A stretch of 64,000 nt of DNA from Luteimonas cucumeris (GTDB taxonomy: Bacteria; Pseudomonadota; Gammaproteobacteria; Xanthomonadales; Xanthomonadaceae), in the NCBI RefSeq assembly GCF_007830035.1, contig NZ_VLKN01000003.1, positions 248,001-312,000 of the forward strand. Reading direction: 5' to 3'. A model generated the notes under the pieces. It ran no database searches. It worked only from the letters and a program-made list of their open reading frames with translations, and was not told the DNA's origin. Position 1 is the stretch's first letter, and each line of letters begins with the position of its first letter. Of the stretch, positions 32,942 through 41,630 are shown piece by piece. Made by a program: the position numbers and the translations under genes.

Positions 32942-34051
32942 CGAGGCGAGGAATCCGGAGACGGCGGGGCCGAAGCGGGCGATGTCGACCAGGAAGGCGT
33001 CGTGGCCCTGCGGCGATTCCAGCGCCAGGAAGCTTGCGTCGTTGCCGCCGGCGCGCAGGCCGTCGGCGATCTGCTGTTGCTGCTGCAGCGGGAACAGGAT
33101 GTCGGTATGCACGCCGATCGCCAGCGCCCTGTCGACGCGGATCCGCGCGAGGCCGGCATCGGCGGTGCCGCCGCAGGATTCGCCGAGGTCGAACCAGTCC
33201 ATGCAGCGGCTGAGGTAGAGGTAGCAGTTGGGATCAAAGCGGCGCACGAAGCGGCGCGCGTGGCCTTCCAGGTAGCTTTCGACCTCGAACTCCAGGCCGA
33301 ACGGGTCCTCGTCGTCGCGGCGGTCCGAATCCAGCCGCACGCGACCGAAGCGGCCGTCCCATTCCAGCGCCGAGCGATAGGTGATGACGCCGAGCTTGCG
33401 CGCCATGCGCATGCCGCTTTCCGGGTAGTCGTGCTCGTCGTAGTGGCCGTTGTTCCATTTCGGATCGAGCCGGATCGCCTCGCGTTGCAGCGAACGGATC
33501 GCGATCGAGAACGGCAGTGCGCGCGCCGCACCGGAGATGTTGATGTGGCCGCGGGCGATGCCGGGATGGCGTGCGAGCAGCGCCAGCGCGGTCATGCCGC
33601 CCATCGAGTTGCCGATCACGCAGGACAGCTGTTCGATGCCGAGCGCATGCACGACGTGCACGGCAGCATCGGCGATGTCCTCGATCGACAGTTCCGGGAA
33701 GGCGAGACGATAGAGCTCGCCGGTCGCCGGATCGATCGAGGCCGGACCGGTGGAACCCTTGCAGCTGCCCAGCGAATTGACGCAGACCACGAACCAGCGG
33801 TCGCTGTCGATCGGTTTGCCGGGGCCGAGCATCGCTTCCCACCAGCCGGGTTCGGGATTGGCTGTGTTGGCGGCGGCATGCGCATCGGGCGACAGGCCGG
33901 TGACGATCAGCACCGCGTTGTCGCGCGCGGCGTTGAGCGCGCCCCAGGTTTCGTAGGCGATGCGCGCGCCGTGCAGTTCACCGCCGCGCTTCATCGGGAA
34001 CGGCGAGGGCAGTTCGACGAAGCGCGTGCCGGGCGGGATGAATTCGGTCAT
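32939..34051 (-). CDS. metX: MetX-family homoserine/serine O-acyltransferase
   Basis: A 370-residue alpha/beta-hydrolase enzyme with nucleophile Ser149 in VIGNSMGGMTAL and the catalytic His in SPQGHDAFL near the C-terminus. VNSLGSCKGSTGPAS (91-105) and NISGAARALPFSIA are family landmarks. It acylates homoserine or serine for methionine or cysteine synthesis. MetX homologues of xanthomonads include L-serine O-succinyltransferases, so acetyl versus succinyl and homoserine versus serine cannot be decided here. The frame is open upstream to 35395 through a repeat and the antisense of ccmI, but MTEFIPPGTR at 34051 is the family N-terminus. Confidence 0.88.
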   Translation of the reverse strand: MTEFIPPGTRFVELPSPFPMKRGGELHGARIAYETWGALNAARDNAVLIVTGLSPDAHAAANTANPEPGWWEAMLGPGKPIDSDRWFVVCVNSLGSCKGSTGPASIDPATGELYRLAFPELSIEDIADAAVHVVHALGIEQLSCVIGNSMGGMTALALLARHPGIARGHINISGAARALPFSIAIRSLQREAIRLDPKWNNGHYDEHDYPESGMRMARKLGVITYRSALEWDGRFGRVRLDSDRRDDEDPFGLEFEVESYLEGHARRFVRRFDPNCYLYLSRCMDWFDLGESCGGTADAGLARIRVDRALAIGVHTDILFPLQQQQQIADGLRAGGNDASFLALESPQGHDAFLVDIARFGPAVSGFLAS

Positions 34052-34072
34052 GGGTGTTGTTCTTTTTGAGCC

Positions 34073-34169
34073 GTCATTCCGGCGAACGCCGGGATCCAGT
34101 GCTTTTGATTCTCGCTGTTCAACCGCGCCAAAAGCAAAGTCGCTGGATCCCGGCGTTCGCCGGGATGAC
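34073..34169. repeat. Inverted repeat element, GGATCCCGGCG type, copy A
   Basis: The 27-base arms 34073-34099 and 34143-34169 (GTCATTCCGGCGAACGCCGGGATCCAG and its complement) differ by one base. This is a common xanthomonad-style element whose translation gives PGSSAF or VIPAQAG-type peptides. It lies between ccmI and metX. A related copy is inside the 5' end of ccmH. (The arm is quoted for its repeat landmarks GTCATTCCGG and GGATCCAG.). Confidence 0.85.
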
Positions 34170-34179
34170 GGCTGGCGCA

Positions 34180-35199
34180 TTACGGCGCTGCGGCACCGAT
34201 CACCAGTTCCACCGGCTGCTTCGCAGGCAATGTCACGCGTACCGGTTTCGAATCGATGTCGCCTTCCTGCCGCATCGCGTTGCCGCTGGCGGACAGGCGC
34301 GCGAAGACTTCGACTTCCTGCAGCGCCGACAGCTTCTGCGTCGGCATCGGGCTGTCGCCGTCGTCCAGCGTGACCGTCAACGGCAATTGCTGCACGCCGT
34401 GTTTTTCGACCGCGATCGGCATTGGCGGGCCGCCGGGCTTGCGCGCGATCACGAACACGCTGCTGCCGTCCAGGCGCACGCGCGATGCGAAGTCGGGATC
34501 GAGCGCGACCTTGACGGTCAACGCATGCGCGCCGGTGGCAGGTGTCGCGCTGGCAGTGGAATCCGCAGCCAGCGGCGGCAGTCCGGCCTCCGCGCGGGCA
34601 GCGTCGATCTGCGGTCGCAACGTGGTGGCGGTGTCGGCATCGACCATTGCCAGCAACGGTTCCCAGGTGCGGGCCGCATCCGCAGGCTTGCCTGCCTGGC
34701 GTTGCGCGATGCCGAGAAACCAGCGCGCGCGCTGGTGTCCGGGCGAACGCTGCAGCACCTGTTGCAGCAGCGCCACGGCTTCGGCATCGAAACGATGCTG
34801 CTTGTCGGCCAGCGCCCGCGCTTCGGCGTATTCGACCTGGATGTCGTCGTCGTCCGGTGCCAGCTTCGCCGCGCGCGTGTAGGCCTCGAGCGCTTTGGCC
34901 GGACGCTGCTGCTCGCGGTAGGAGCGGCCGAGCAGGCGCCAGCCGTCGAGCTGGCGCGGATCGCGCAACAGCTCGCCTTCGAGTTGCGCGATGGCGTCTT
35001 CCAGGCTGGCAGGCGTGCGCTGCGTGGCCGGATCCAGCGCGGCCGGCGTGCCGACCAGCCAGTACAGGCCGGCCGTCGCCAGCAGCAGCACGACCATGAA
35101 CGCGAACGCGGGCAGCGGCCGGTCGCGCCACAACGGACGCAGCACCCACGACAGCACCAGCGCCGACAGCAACACGGCGAACACCACGAAGACAACCAT
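34180..35199 (-). CDS. ccmI: Cytochrome c biogenesis protein CcmI (TPR protein)
   Basis: A 339-residue inner-membrane protein. Two N-terminal helices (about 1-20 and 30-50) surround a short cytoplasmic loop. A TPR domain (about 75-200: LDGWRLLGRSYREQQRPAKALEAYTRA...) follows, and a C-terminal beta domain (about 230-339) completes the periplasmic part. CcmI chaperones apocytochrome c for CcmF/H. Its ATG overlaps the ccmH stop (TGATG). It is the last gene of the ccm operon; an inverted repeat follows. Confidence 0.85.
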   Translation of the reverse strand: MVVFVVFAVLLSALVLSWVLRPLWRDRPLPAFAFMVVLLLATAGLYWLVGTPAALDPATQRTPASLEDAIAQLEGELLRDPRQLDGWRLLGRSYREQQRPAKALEAYTRAAKLAPDDDDIQVEYAEARALADKQHRFDAEAVALLQQVLQRSPGHQRARWFLGIAQRQAGKPADAARTWEPLLAMVDADTATTLRPQIDAARAEAGLPPLAADSTASATPATGAHALTVKVALDPDFASRVRLDGSSVFVIARKPGGPPMPIAVEKHGVQQLPLTVTLDDGDSPMPTQKLSALQEVEVFARLSASGNAMRQEGDIDSKPVRVTLPAKQPVELVIGAAAP

Positions 35200-35762
35200 C
35201 ACCACTCCTGCGCGTCGTCGCCGGGCACGGCCCGGCCGCTGCTGCGCGAGCGCACGATGCGATAGACCAGGAATCCGCCGGCGAGCAGCAACAACGCCGG
35301 ACCGAACCACAGCAACCACGTCTTGGATTCGACGCGCGGCTTGTACAGCACGAAATCGCCGTAGCGCTGCACCAGGTGCGTCTTGATCTGCGCATCGCTC
35401 ATGCCGTCGCGCATCAACTCGAGCACTTCGACGCGCAGGTCGCGGGCGATCATGGCATTGGAGTCGGCCAGCGACTGGTTCTGGCACATCACGCAGCGCA
35501 GTTCGGCGGCGAGGGCGTGGAAGCGTCGTTCCTCGGCGCTGTTCTGGAATTGCAGTGGGGCGGGGTCGTGGTTGGCCTGAGCGAAGGCGGTGAAGGCGGT
35601 GAACATCATGACCAGCAGCATCGCCAATAAAACCGGGGCTCTCAGCGCGGCGTCATCCCGGCGCAGGCCGCGATCCAGCATTTCTCGTTTACGGAGGCAA
35701 GGGCGCTGGATCCCGGCTTGCGCCGGGATGACGGCTTCGGGGGAGGATAGTGGCACAACCAT
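35199..35762 (-). CDS. ccmH: Cytochrome c maturation thioredoxin-like reductase CcmH
   Basis: A 187-codon frame for CcmH/CycL. The redox motif LRCVMCQNQS has Cys90 and Cys93 (numbered from 35762), followed by the helix bundle, a transmembrane helix WLLWFGPALLLLAGGFLVYR and a short tail. The ATG at 35762 overlaps the ccmG stop (TGATG), but the first 43 codons are a repeat element read in frame (VIPAQAGIQ). The signal peptide is at APVLLAMLLVMMFTAFTAFAQA, so the original start is probably lost or is an inner ATG (35678, 35621 or 35606). It reduces apocytochrome thiols before heme attachment. Confidence 0.85.
   Translation of the reverse strand: MVVPLSSPEAVIPAQAGIQRPCLRKREMLDRGLRRDDAALRAPVLLAMLLVMMFTAFTAFAQANHDPAPLQFQNSAEERRFHALAAELRCVMCQNQSLADSNAMIARDLRVEVLELMRDGMSDAQIKTHLVQRYGDFVLYKPRVESKTWLLWFGPALLLLAGGFLVYRIVRSRSSGRAVPGDDAQEW
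35652..35732. repeat. Inverted repeat element, GGATCCCGGCG type, copy B (in ccmH 5' end)
   Basis: Arms 35652-35679 and 35705-35732 (GTCATCCCGGCGC... and ...GCGCCGGGATGAC) are complementary with two mismatches. It is the same family as 34073-34169. It is fully contained in the ccmH reading frame, without introducing a stop. Confidence 0.85.
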
Positions 35763-36307
35763 CAGCGCTTCTTTTCCGCTTTTTCCAGCGCCGGCAACAG
35801 TTCCTGCTGCACCACGGTGTCGGTCAGTGCACCGACGTGCTTCCAGCGGATGATGCCGTCGGCGTCGACCAGGAAGGTTTCCGGTGCGCCGTAGATGCCC
35901 CAGTCGATGGCGGTCTTGCCTTCAACGTCGGTGACGACCACGAAGAACGGGTTGCCGAACTGCTCGAGCCAGCGCAACGCGTCCTCGCGTTCGTCTTTCC
36001 AGTTGTAACCGATCACGCGCACGCGCTTGCTCTCGGCGAAGCGGGTCAGCACCGGATGTTCGACGCGGCATTCGGCGCACCAGCTGCCCCAGACGTTCAT
36101 CACGAACGGCGCGCCGCGCAGTTTCTTCAGCGACACGCGCTGGCCGGGATCGTGCAGCACCGGCAGGTCGAAAGCCGGTGCGGGCTTGCCGATCAGCGGT
36201 GATGGCAGGGCATCGCGATTCGGATTGCGGCTGAGCCAGACGCCCGCGGCGAGCAGCACGGCCAGCAATGCGAAGACGATCAGCGGCAACCAGCGTTTCA
36301 TGTTCAT
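35762..36307 (-). CDS. ccmG: Thiol:disulfide interchange protein CcmG/DsbE
   Basis: A 181-residue membrane-anchored thioredoxin-fold protein. One N-terminal helix (6-25) is followed by the thioredoxin domain with active site WGSWCAECR (Cys77, Cys80) and the cis-Pro region GIYGAPETFLVD. It keeps CcmH or apocytochrome thiols reduced. Its start (MNMKRW, 36307) overlaps the ccmF stop by four bases (ATGA); the second ATG at 36301 is an alternative. It belongs to the ccm operon. Confidence 0.93.
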   Translation of the reverse strand: MNMKRWLPLIVFALLAVLLAAGVWLSRNPNRDALPSPLIGKPAPAFDLPVLHDPGQRVSLKKLRGAPFVMNVWGSWCAECRVEHPVLTRFAESKRVRVIGYNWKDEREDALRWLEQFGNPFFVVVTDVEGKTAIDWGIYGAPETFLVDADGIIRWKHVGALTDTVVQQELLPALEKAEKKR

Positions 36308-38262
36308 CCCAATGCCTCCTGTTGCAGGACTTCGGCCGGGCGCGCGGCGCTCTGGCGCACCGTGCGGAAACGACGATCGCCGGCGGCGACCAGTCCGCCC
36401 AGTGCCATCAATGCCGCGCCAGCCCAGATCCAGCGCACGAACGGCTTGACGTGCACGCGCACGGCCCAGGCCTCGTTGCCGAGCGGTTCGCCCAGTGCGA
36501 CGTACAGGTCGCGCAGCAGGCCGGGGGCGAGGTCGGCTTCGGTCATCACCTGGCCGCCGCTGGCGTAGCTGCGTTTTTCAGGATGCAGCGTGGCCATCGG
36601 TGTGTCGCCGCGGAACACCTGCACGGTGCCGCGGTCGGCGACGTAGTTGGGGCCTTCGTAATGCGTGGCGCCTTCGAAGCGGAAACTGTAGCGGCCCAGT
36701 TCCACCGTCTGCCCCGGTCGCAGCGCGAGCTCGTGCTGGCGGCTGAGGCTTTCGGTCAGCAGTGCGCCGACCAGGAACACGGCGATGCCCAGATGCGCCA
36801 GCGTCATGCCGAGCATCTCGGCAGTGAAGCGGTTGCCGTTGCCGGCGAAACGCGACCACACGAAGCGCAGCGTGCCGGCGCCGACCCAGGCCGCACCGGC
36901 GACGCCCAGCGAGGTTTTCAGTGCGCCCTGCGGCGCCATGAAGAAGGTGGCGACACCGATGCCAACCGCCAGTCCGGCCCAGGGCAACAGCATCCGCAGC
37001 GGACGCGACACGTCGTCGCGCTGCCAGCGCGTCAGCGGACCGAACGGGACCAGCAATACCAACGGCGCCATCAGCAGCACGAACAGCAGCGAGAAGTAAG
37101 GCGGGCCGACCGAGATCTTGCCCAGTTCCAGTGCATCGGCCAGCAGCGGATACAGCGTGCCGAGCAGCACCATCGCGCAGGCCGCGACCAGCAGCAGGTT
37201 GTTCACCAGCAGCAGGGTCTCGCGCGACGCGGCGGCGAACGGCTTGCCTTCGTCCCGGGTCGGCGAGCGCAATGCGTACAGCAGCAGCGAGCCGCCGATC
37301 ACGATGCCGAGGAAGATCAGGATGAACAGGCCGCGCGAAGGATCGGCAGCGAAGGCATGCACGCTGGTCAGCACGCCGGAGCGCACCAGGAAGGTGCCCA
37401 GCAGCGACAGCGAGAACGTGGCGATCGCCAGCAGCAGCGTCCAGCTGGCGAAGCTGCCGCGTTTTTCCGTGACCGCCTGCGAATGCAGCAGCGCAGTACC
37501 GGCCAGCCACGGCATGAAGCTGGCGTTCTCGACCGGATCCCAGAACCACCAGCCGCCCCAGCCCAGTTCGTAGTACGCCCACCAACTGCCGAGTGCGATG
37601 CCGGCGGTCAGGAACGCCCACGCTACGTTGGTCCACGGCCGCGTCCAGCGCAGCCAGCGCGCATCGATGCGGCCATCCAGCAACGCGGCGATCGCAAACG
37701 CGAATGGCACCGCGAAACCGACGTAGCCGACATACAGCATCGGCGGATGGATGATCATCCCCGGATCCTGCAGCAGCGGGTTCAGATCGCGGCCTTCGGC
37801 AGCGGCCGGCAGCAGCCGCAGGAACGGATTGCTGGTGAAGATCAGGAAGGCGAGGAAGCCGACTGCGACCAGCCCCATCACCCCGAGCACGCGCGCGATC
37901 ACTGCCGCCGGCAACGCCTGCGAGAACCACGCGACCGCGCCGGTCCACAGCGCCAGGATCAGCGCCCACAGCAGCAGCGAACCCTCGTGCGCGCCCCACA
38001 CCGCGGTGTAGCGGTAATGCACCGGCAACAGCGAGTTGCTGTTCTCGGCGACGTACTGCAGCGAGAAATCCTGACTCACGAAGCCGTAGGTGAGCACTAC
38101 GAAGGCAAAAGCGACCAGTCCCAGCTGCGCGTACGCCGCAGGCCGCGCCACCGCCATCCACGTGTCGATGCCGCGTTGCGCGCCGACCAGTGGCAGGGCC
38201 GCCTGCAGCGCGGCGATCAGCAGCGCCAGGATCAGCGCGACCTGGCCGAGTTCGGGCAGCAC
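36304..38262 (-). CDS. ccmF: Heme lyase component CcmF
   Basis: A 652-residue inner-membrane protein with about fifteen helices. It has the WWD-type heme-handling region (YYELGWGGWWFWDPVEN, residues about 220-236) and WGAHEGSLLLW (residues about 90-100). It attaches heme delivered by holo-CcmE to apocytochrome c at the periplasmic face. The GTG start at 38262 overlaps the last base of the ccmE stop codon. Length is typical. Confidence 0.95.
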   Translation of the reverse strand: MLPELGQVALILALLIAALQAALPLVGAQRGIDTWMAVARPAAYAQLGLVAFAFVVLTYGFVSQDFSLQYVAENSNSLLPVHYRYTAVWGAHEGSLLLWALILALWTGAVAWFSQALPAAVIARVLGVMGLVAVGFLAFLIFTSNPFLRLLPAAAEGRDLNPLLQDPGMIIHPPMLYVGYVGFAVPFAFAIAALLDGRIDARWLRWTRPWTNVAWAFLTAGIALGSWWAYYELGWGGWWFWDPVENASFMPWLAGTALLHSQAVTEKRGSFASWTLLLAIATFSLSLLGTFLVRSGVLTSVHAFAADPSRGLFILIFLGIVIGGSLLLYALRSPTRDEGKPFAAASRETLLLVNNLLLVAACAMVLLGTLYPLLADALELGKISVGPPYFSLLFVLLMAPLVLLVPFGPLTRWQRDDVSRPLRMLLPWAGLAVGIGVATFFMAPQGALKTSLGVAGAAWVGAGTLRFVWSRFAGNGNRFTAEMLGMTLAHLGIAVFLVGALLTESLSRQHELALRPGQTVELGRYSFRFEGATHYEGPNYVADRGTVQVFRGDTPMATLHPEKRSYASGGQVMTEADLAPGLLRDLYVALGEPLGNEAWAVRVHVKPFVRWIWAGAALMALGGLVAAGDRRFRTVRQSAARPAEVLQQEALG

Positions 38263-38726
38263 TAGTGGGCCTTCGCTTCGGCAGGCGTGGGCACGTCGTG
38301 CTTCTTGTGCGCGGCGCCCATCTTGTCGGCGACTTCCTTCGGCATGTAGGTCTCGTCGTGCTTGGCCAGCACCTGCTCGGCGACGAACACGCCGTTCTGC
38401 ATGCGGCCGGTGGCGATCACCGCCTGCTTCTCGCGGAACAGGTCGGGCAGGATGCCGGTGTAGACCACGGGCAGGGTGGCGTCGCCGTCGTCGACCGCGA
38501 AATGCGCTTCCATCGAACCCGGCGCGCGCTTGAACGAGCCGGCCTGCACCATGCCGCCGAGACGGAAGCGCGCATGTTCGCCGGCCTCGCCACCGAGCAC
38601 TTCGGAAGGCGTATACAGATAGGCGACGTTGCGCTGCAGCGCGACGGCGACCAGCGTGGTCGCGGCGGCGGCGGCGGCGACCAGGGCCAGGATCAACAGC
38701 AGTCGGCGTTTGCGGATCGGGTTCAT
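38262..38726 (-). CDS. ccmE: Periplasmic heme chaperone CcmE
   Basis: A 154-residue membrane-anchored OB-fold protein. It starts [10 protein letters not shown] with one helix (9-30). The heme-binding His123 is in [13 protein letters not shown] with Tyr127, the H-D-E-x-Y form; it carries covalent heme from CcmABCD to CcmF. The C-terminus is a flexible His/Lys/Ala-rich tail. It lies 16 bases after ccmD. Confidence 0.95.
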   Translation of the reverse strand: MNPIRKRRLLLILALVAAAAAATTLVAVALQRNVAYLYTPSEVLGGEAGEHARFRLGGMVQAGSFKRAPGSMEAHFAVDDGDATLPVVYTGILPDLFREKQAVIATGRMQNGVFVAEQVLAKHDETYMPKEVADKMGAAHKKHDVPTPAEAKAH

Positions 38727-38742
38727 GTGGTTGCGTTCGTCT

Positions 38743-38910
38743 TCATTCGCGCGTCAGCGGTTGGTTCAGGTCGGGCCTTGCCTGCCGCGCCACGCGCAGC
38801 CGTGCCGCGCGCAGCAGTTGCCGGATGGCGATGCGCGGCGCGACGAAATCCCAGAGCAGCACGACGAAGAACACCGCGTAGGCCGCGATCACGTAGTTCT
38901 GGTAGCTCAC
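38743..38910 (-). CDS. ccmD: Heme exporter protein CcmD
   Basis: A 55-residue protein starting at GTG 38910, which overlaps the ccmC stop by four bases (GTGA). It has a single helix ([20 protein letters not shown]) followed by a basic stretch, as in CcmD, which holds CcmE in the CcmABC complex and helps release holo-CcmE. It is too small to identify by sequence alone; position between ccmC and ccmE settles it. Confidence 0.9.
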   Translation of the reverse strand: MSYQNYVIAAYAVFFVVLLWDFVAPRIAIRQLLRAARLRVARQARPDLNQPLTRE

Positions 38911-39659
38911 CGCGCGTTCTCCGTGGCCGCCTTGCGCACCCAGTCCTTGCCCGATTCGCGCAGCAGGTTGTCGGCGCGGGCGCGCATCAGCAGCGAGCCG
39001 ATGAACCAAAGCTTGGTGCCGACGATCATCCACAGCAGCGGCTGCACCATGCTGGCGTCCATCGTCGACTCGCCGAACAGGCGGATCGTCTGGCCCTGGT
39101 GCAGCGAGTTCCACCACACCACCGAATAGCGGATCACCGGCAACAGCGCCACGCCGACGATCGCCAGCAGGCCGGCGGCACGCGCCGCGGCGCGGCGGTC
39201 GTCGATCGCCTGGTACAGACCGATCACGCCCAGGTACAGGAACAGCAGGACCAGTTCGGTGGTCAGGCGCGGGTCCCAGTCCCACCAGGTGCCCCACATC
39301 GGCTTACCCCAGATCGAACCGGTGGCCAGGGTGATGACGGTGAAGGCGGCGCCGATCGGCGCGCAGGCCATCGCCAGGATCTCGCACAGCTTGATCCGCC
39401 AGACCAGCGCGATCACGGCGTAGAACGCCATCAGCCCGAACACGAACAGGCTCATCCACGCGGCCGGCACATGGATGTAGAGGATGCGGAAGCTGTCGCC
39501 CTGCTGGTAGTCGGCGGGGACGTCGAACAGCGCGCCCCACAGGCCCCAGGCCATCACCAGCACCGCCGACGCATGGGCCCACGGCGCCCAGCGCGCAGCG
39601 AAGCGGTCGAAATAGGGGGGCGAACCGAGTTGGTGGAACCAGCGGACGACGGGATTCAT
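38907..39659 (-). CDS. ccmC: Heme exporter protein CcmC
   Basis: A 250-residue inner-membrane protein with six helices and the WWD heme motif WGTWWDWDPRLT (about residues 122-133). It presents heme to CcmE. MNPVVRWFHQLG at 39659 is the normal start. The gap to ccmB (62 bases) is occupied by a short palindromic repeat. Confidence 0.95.
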   Translation of the reverse strand: MNPVVRWFHQLGSPPYFDRFAARWAPWAHASAVLVMAWGLWGALFDVPADYQQGDSFRILYIHVPAAWMSLFVFGLMAFYAVIALVWRIKLCEILAMACAPIGAAFTVITLATGSIWGKPMWGTWWDWDPRLTTELVLLFLYLGVIGLYQAIDDRRAAARAAGLLAIVGVALLPVIRYSVVWWNSLHQGQTIRLFGESTMDASMVQPLLWMIVGTKLWFIGSLLMRARADNLLRESGKDWVRKAATENAR

Positions 39660-39670
39660 TCTTGTTCTAC

Positions 39671-39708
39671 TCCCTCTCCCGCGTGCGGGAGAGGGCTGGG
39701 GTGAGGGT
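39671..39708. repeat. Short palindromic repeat between ccmC and ccmB
   Basis: CCCTCTCCCGC, loop GT, GCGGGAGAGGG followed by CTGGGGTGAGGGT. It is the inverted counterpart of the element at 31659-31695. It fills most of the only sizeable gap in the ccm operon. Confidence 0.85.
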
Positions 39709-39721
39709 AAGCGGCCATCTC

Positions 39722-40405
39722 TCAGCTCAGCGCGATCCGTATCGCCGCCGCGGCCGCCAGCGGCGCCAGCACCAGCGCCAGGACCAGGCCCGCGGCCAGC
39801 AGCAGCAGCGCGCCGGTCGGATCCAGACCCTGCGCGGCGGCGGCCACGCTGCCAGCCCCGAACACCAGCACCGGCACATACAGTGGCAGTGCCAGCAGGG
39901 CGACAAGGATACCGGAGCGGCGCATGCCGACGGTTAATGCCGCCACCACGGCGCCCAGCAGGCTGAGCAGCGGCGTACCCAGTGCCAGTGAGGCCAGCAG
40001 CACCGGCAGCCGCGCATGCGGCAGATGCAGCAGTTCGGCCAGCAGCGGCACCGCGACCAGCAGCGGCAGCGCGGTCGTCGCCCAGTGCACCAGCACGCGC
40101 ACCAGCACCAGCCAGGCCAGCGGCACCGGCGCCAGCAGCCATTGCTCCAGTGAGCCATCCTCGGCATCGCCACGGAACAGCGTGTCCAGGGCCAGCAGCC
40201 CGGCCAGCAGGCAGGCCAGCCACAGCACCGGCGCGGCGATCCGGGCCAGCGTCTGGGCCTCGCCGCCCATCGCCAGCGCGAACAGCATCACCACCAGCAA
40301 TGCGAACAATGCCGGTTGCAGCGCATCGCCGCGGCGGCGCCACAGCAGTTGCAGGTCGCGGACGACGAGGGCGCGGGCGGCCTGGAACAGGGTTGGCGTG
40401 CTCAT
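39722..40405 (-). CDS. ccmB: Heme exporter protein CcmB
   Basis: A 227-residue inner-membrane protein with six helices, the permease-like partner of CcmA. Landmarks are [34 protein letters not shown] (first part quoted) and the [20 protein letters not shown] stretch, typical of CcmB. The start at 40405 overlaps the ccmA stop by four bases. Confidence 0.93.
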   Translation of the reverse strand: MSTPTLFQAARALVVRDLQLLWRRRGDALQPALFALLVVMLFALAMGGEAQTLARIAAPVLWLACLLAGLLALDTLFRGDAEDGSLEQWLLAPVPLAWLVLVRVLVHWATTALPLLVAVPLLAELLHLPHARLPVLLASLALGTPLLSLLGAVVAALTVGMRRSGILVALLALPLYVPVLVFGAGSVAAAAQGLDPTGALLLLAAGLVLALVLAPLAAAAAIRIALS

Positions 40406-41049
40406 GCGCCGCCGCCCCCCAGCACCAGTTCCCGCGTCCGCACCGGCGGTGCCGCATAGGCGCCGTGCGTGGTCACCAGTGCCGCGCCACCTTCCTGCAG
40501 GTGCGCGGAGATCATCCGGTTCACCAGGTGTATGCCTTCCAGATCGAGGTTGGCGTAAGGCTCGTCGAGCAGCCACAGCGGCGCCGGAGACAGCCACAGC
40601 CGCGCCAGCGACAGGCGCTTCTTCTGCCCGGCGGACAGTTGCCGTACCGGGGCGTCCTCGAATCCGGCCAGGCCGACGATGCCCAGCGCGTCGGCGATGG
40701 TCTGCCGTGGTCGGTGGCCGTGCAGGCCGCACAGGAATTCCAGGTTCTGAAGCACACTCAGGTCAGCCTTCAGCGCCGGCAGGTGGCCGAGATAGGCGAT
40801 GGCGTGGCCACGTTCGCGCGAATGCGCCGGCTTGCCGTCGATGTCGATCGCGCCGGTCTCGGCGCCCAGCAATCCGGCCAGCACGCGCAGCAGCGTGGTC
40901 TTGCCGGCCCCGTTGTCGCCGCGCACCAGCAACGCCTCGCCGGCGTCCACGGCGAAATGCAACGGGCCGAATACCGGCTGCTCGTTGCGCGCGAAACTCA
41001 GGCCGCGTGCGGCCAGCAGCGGCGGGGCGTGGGTCGGGGATGCGGTCAT
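40402..41049 (-). CDS. ccmA: Heme exporter ATP-binding protein CcmA
   Basis: A 215-residue ABC ATPase with Walker [10 protein letters not shown] (Lys50), signature [15 protein letters not shown], Walker [13 protein letters not shown] and the H-loop TTHGAY. It powers release of heme-loaded CcmE with CcmB. It is the first gene of the ccm operon as such; the DUF3293 gene lies 32 bases upstream on the same strand. Confidence 0.95.
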   Translation of the reverse strand: MTASPTHAPPLLAARGLSFARNEQPVFGPLHFAVDAGEALLVRGDNGAGKTTLLRVLAGLLGAETGAIDIDGKPAHSRERGHAIAYLGHLPALKADLSVLQNLEFLCGLHGHRPRQTIADALGIVGLAGFEDAPVRQLSAGQKKRLSLARLWLSPAPLWLLDEPYANLDLEGIHLVNRMISAHLQEGGAALVTTHGAYAAPPVRTRELVLGGGGA

Positions 41050-41081
41050 CGGTTGTCGCGTGCCGCGTGGCGGCAAGGGGC

Positions 41082-41567
41082 TCATTCTACCCAGTCGACG
41101 AAGGTCAGTTGCCCGAACGGGTCGTCGAGGTGGTCCGGTCGCGCCGACATCATCCGCAGCCGCACGGGCTGCGAGCGCTGCCACACCAGCATGCCGAGCT
41201 GGCCGAAGCGCCTTCCCAGCGCGTCCAGGTCTGCCAGCGCCAGGTCCATTACCAGCCAGCTCGGTTCGCGCCAGCTGCGGTCCGGTGCCGACGAGAAGGC
41301 CGGCACGAAAGCCCGGCCGCTGGCCAGCAGCGCGTCGTGCAGTTCCTGGTCGGCGTGCCGGTTGACGGCCTCCGCGCGTGGCACAGATTGCGGGTCCCAG
41401 GCCGACAGCAGGGCGAAGGTCCGCGCATCGAGGTAGGCCAGTTCCGGGCCGGGCGCAGGCAGGCCTATGCGCAGATCGTGCCAGTCGCCGTCGTGCTGCC
41501 AGCGATAGTCCGCCGCCAGATAGGCGCGCAGCAGCAGGGTGATCCGTTCGTTTTCGCGTTCGTGCAT
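41082..41567 (-). CDS. DUF3293 domain protein
   Basis: A 161-residue soluble protein. Landmarks include AYLAADYRW at the start, a [11 protein letters not shown] segment (the 'vtAwNP' type motif of DUF3293), [11 protein letters not shown] and the C-terminal GQLAx[10 protein letters not shown] region. The function of the family is unknown. It precedes ccmA on the same strand; it is divergent from the methionine aminotransferase gene, so promoters of both lie in 41568-41630. Confidence 0.75.
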   Translation of the reverse strand: MHERENERITLLLRAYLAADYRWQHDGDWHDLRIGLPAPGPELAYLDARTFALLSAWDPQSVPRAEAVNRHADQELHDALLASGRAFVPAFSSAPDRSWREPSWLVMDLALADLDALGRRFGQLGMLVWQRSQPVRLRMMSARPDHLDDPFGQLTFVDWVE

Positions 41568-41630
41568 GTCGACGGTTTAACCGATCACCTGCGGTCCGTA
41601 AACTCCGGTCATCGTCCATCGGGAAAAACC

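Noticed and set aside
32939-35395. A single 818-codon frame joining metX with upstream sequence
   Set aside because: The upstream 450 codons are antisense-like noise across ccmI and a repeat; the family N-terminus of MetX is at 34051.
36268-38265. A 665-codon plus-strand frame opposite ccmF
   Set aside because: Fully antisense to ccmF, a strongly supported gene; residues are Gln/Arg/His/Ala-rich as expected from reversed membrane-protein codons.
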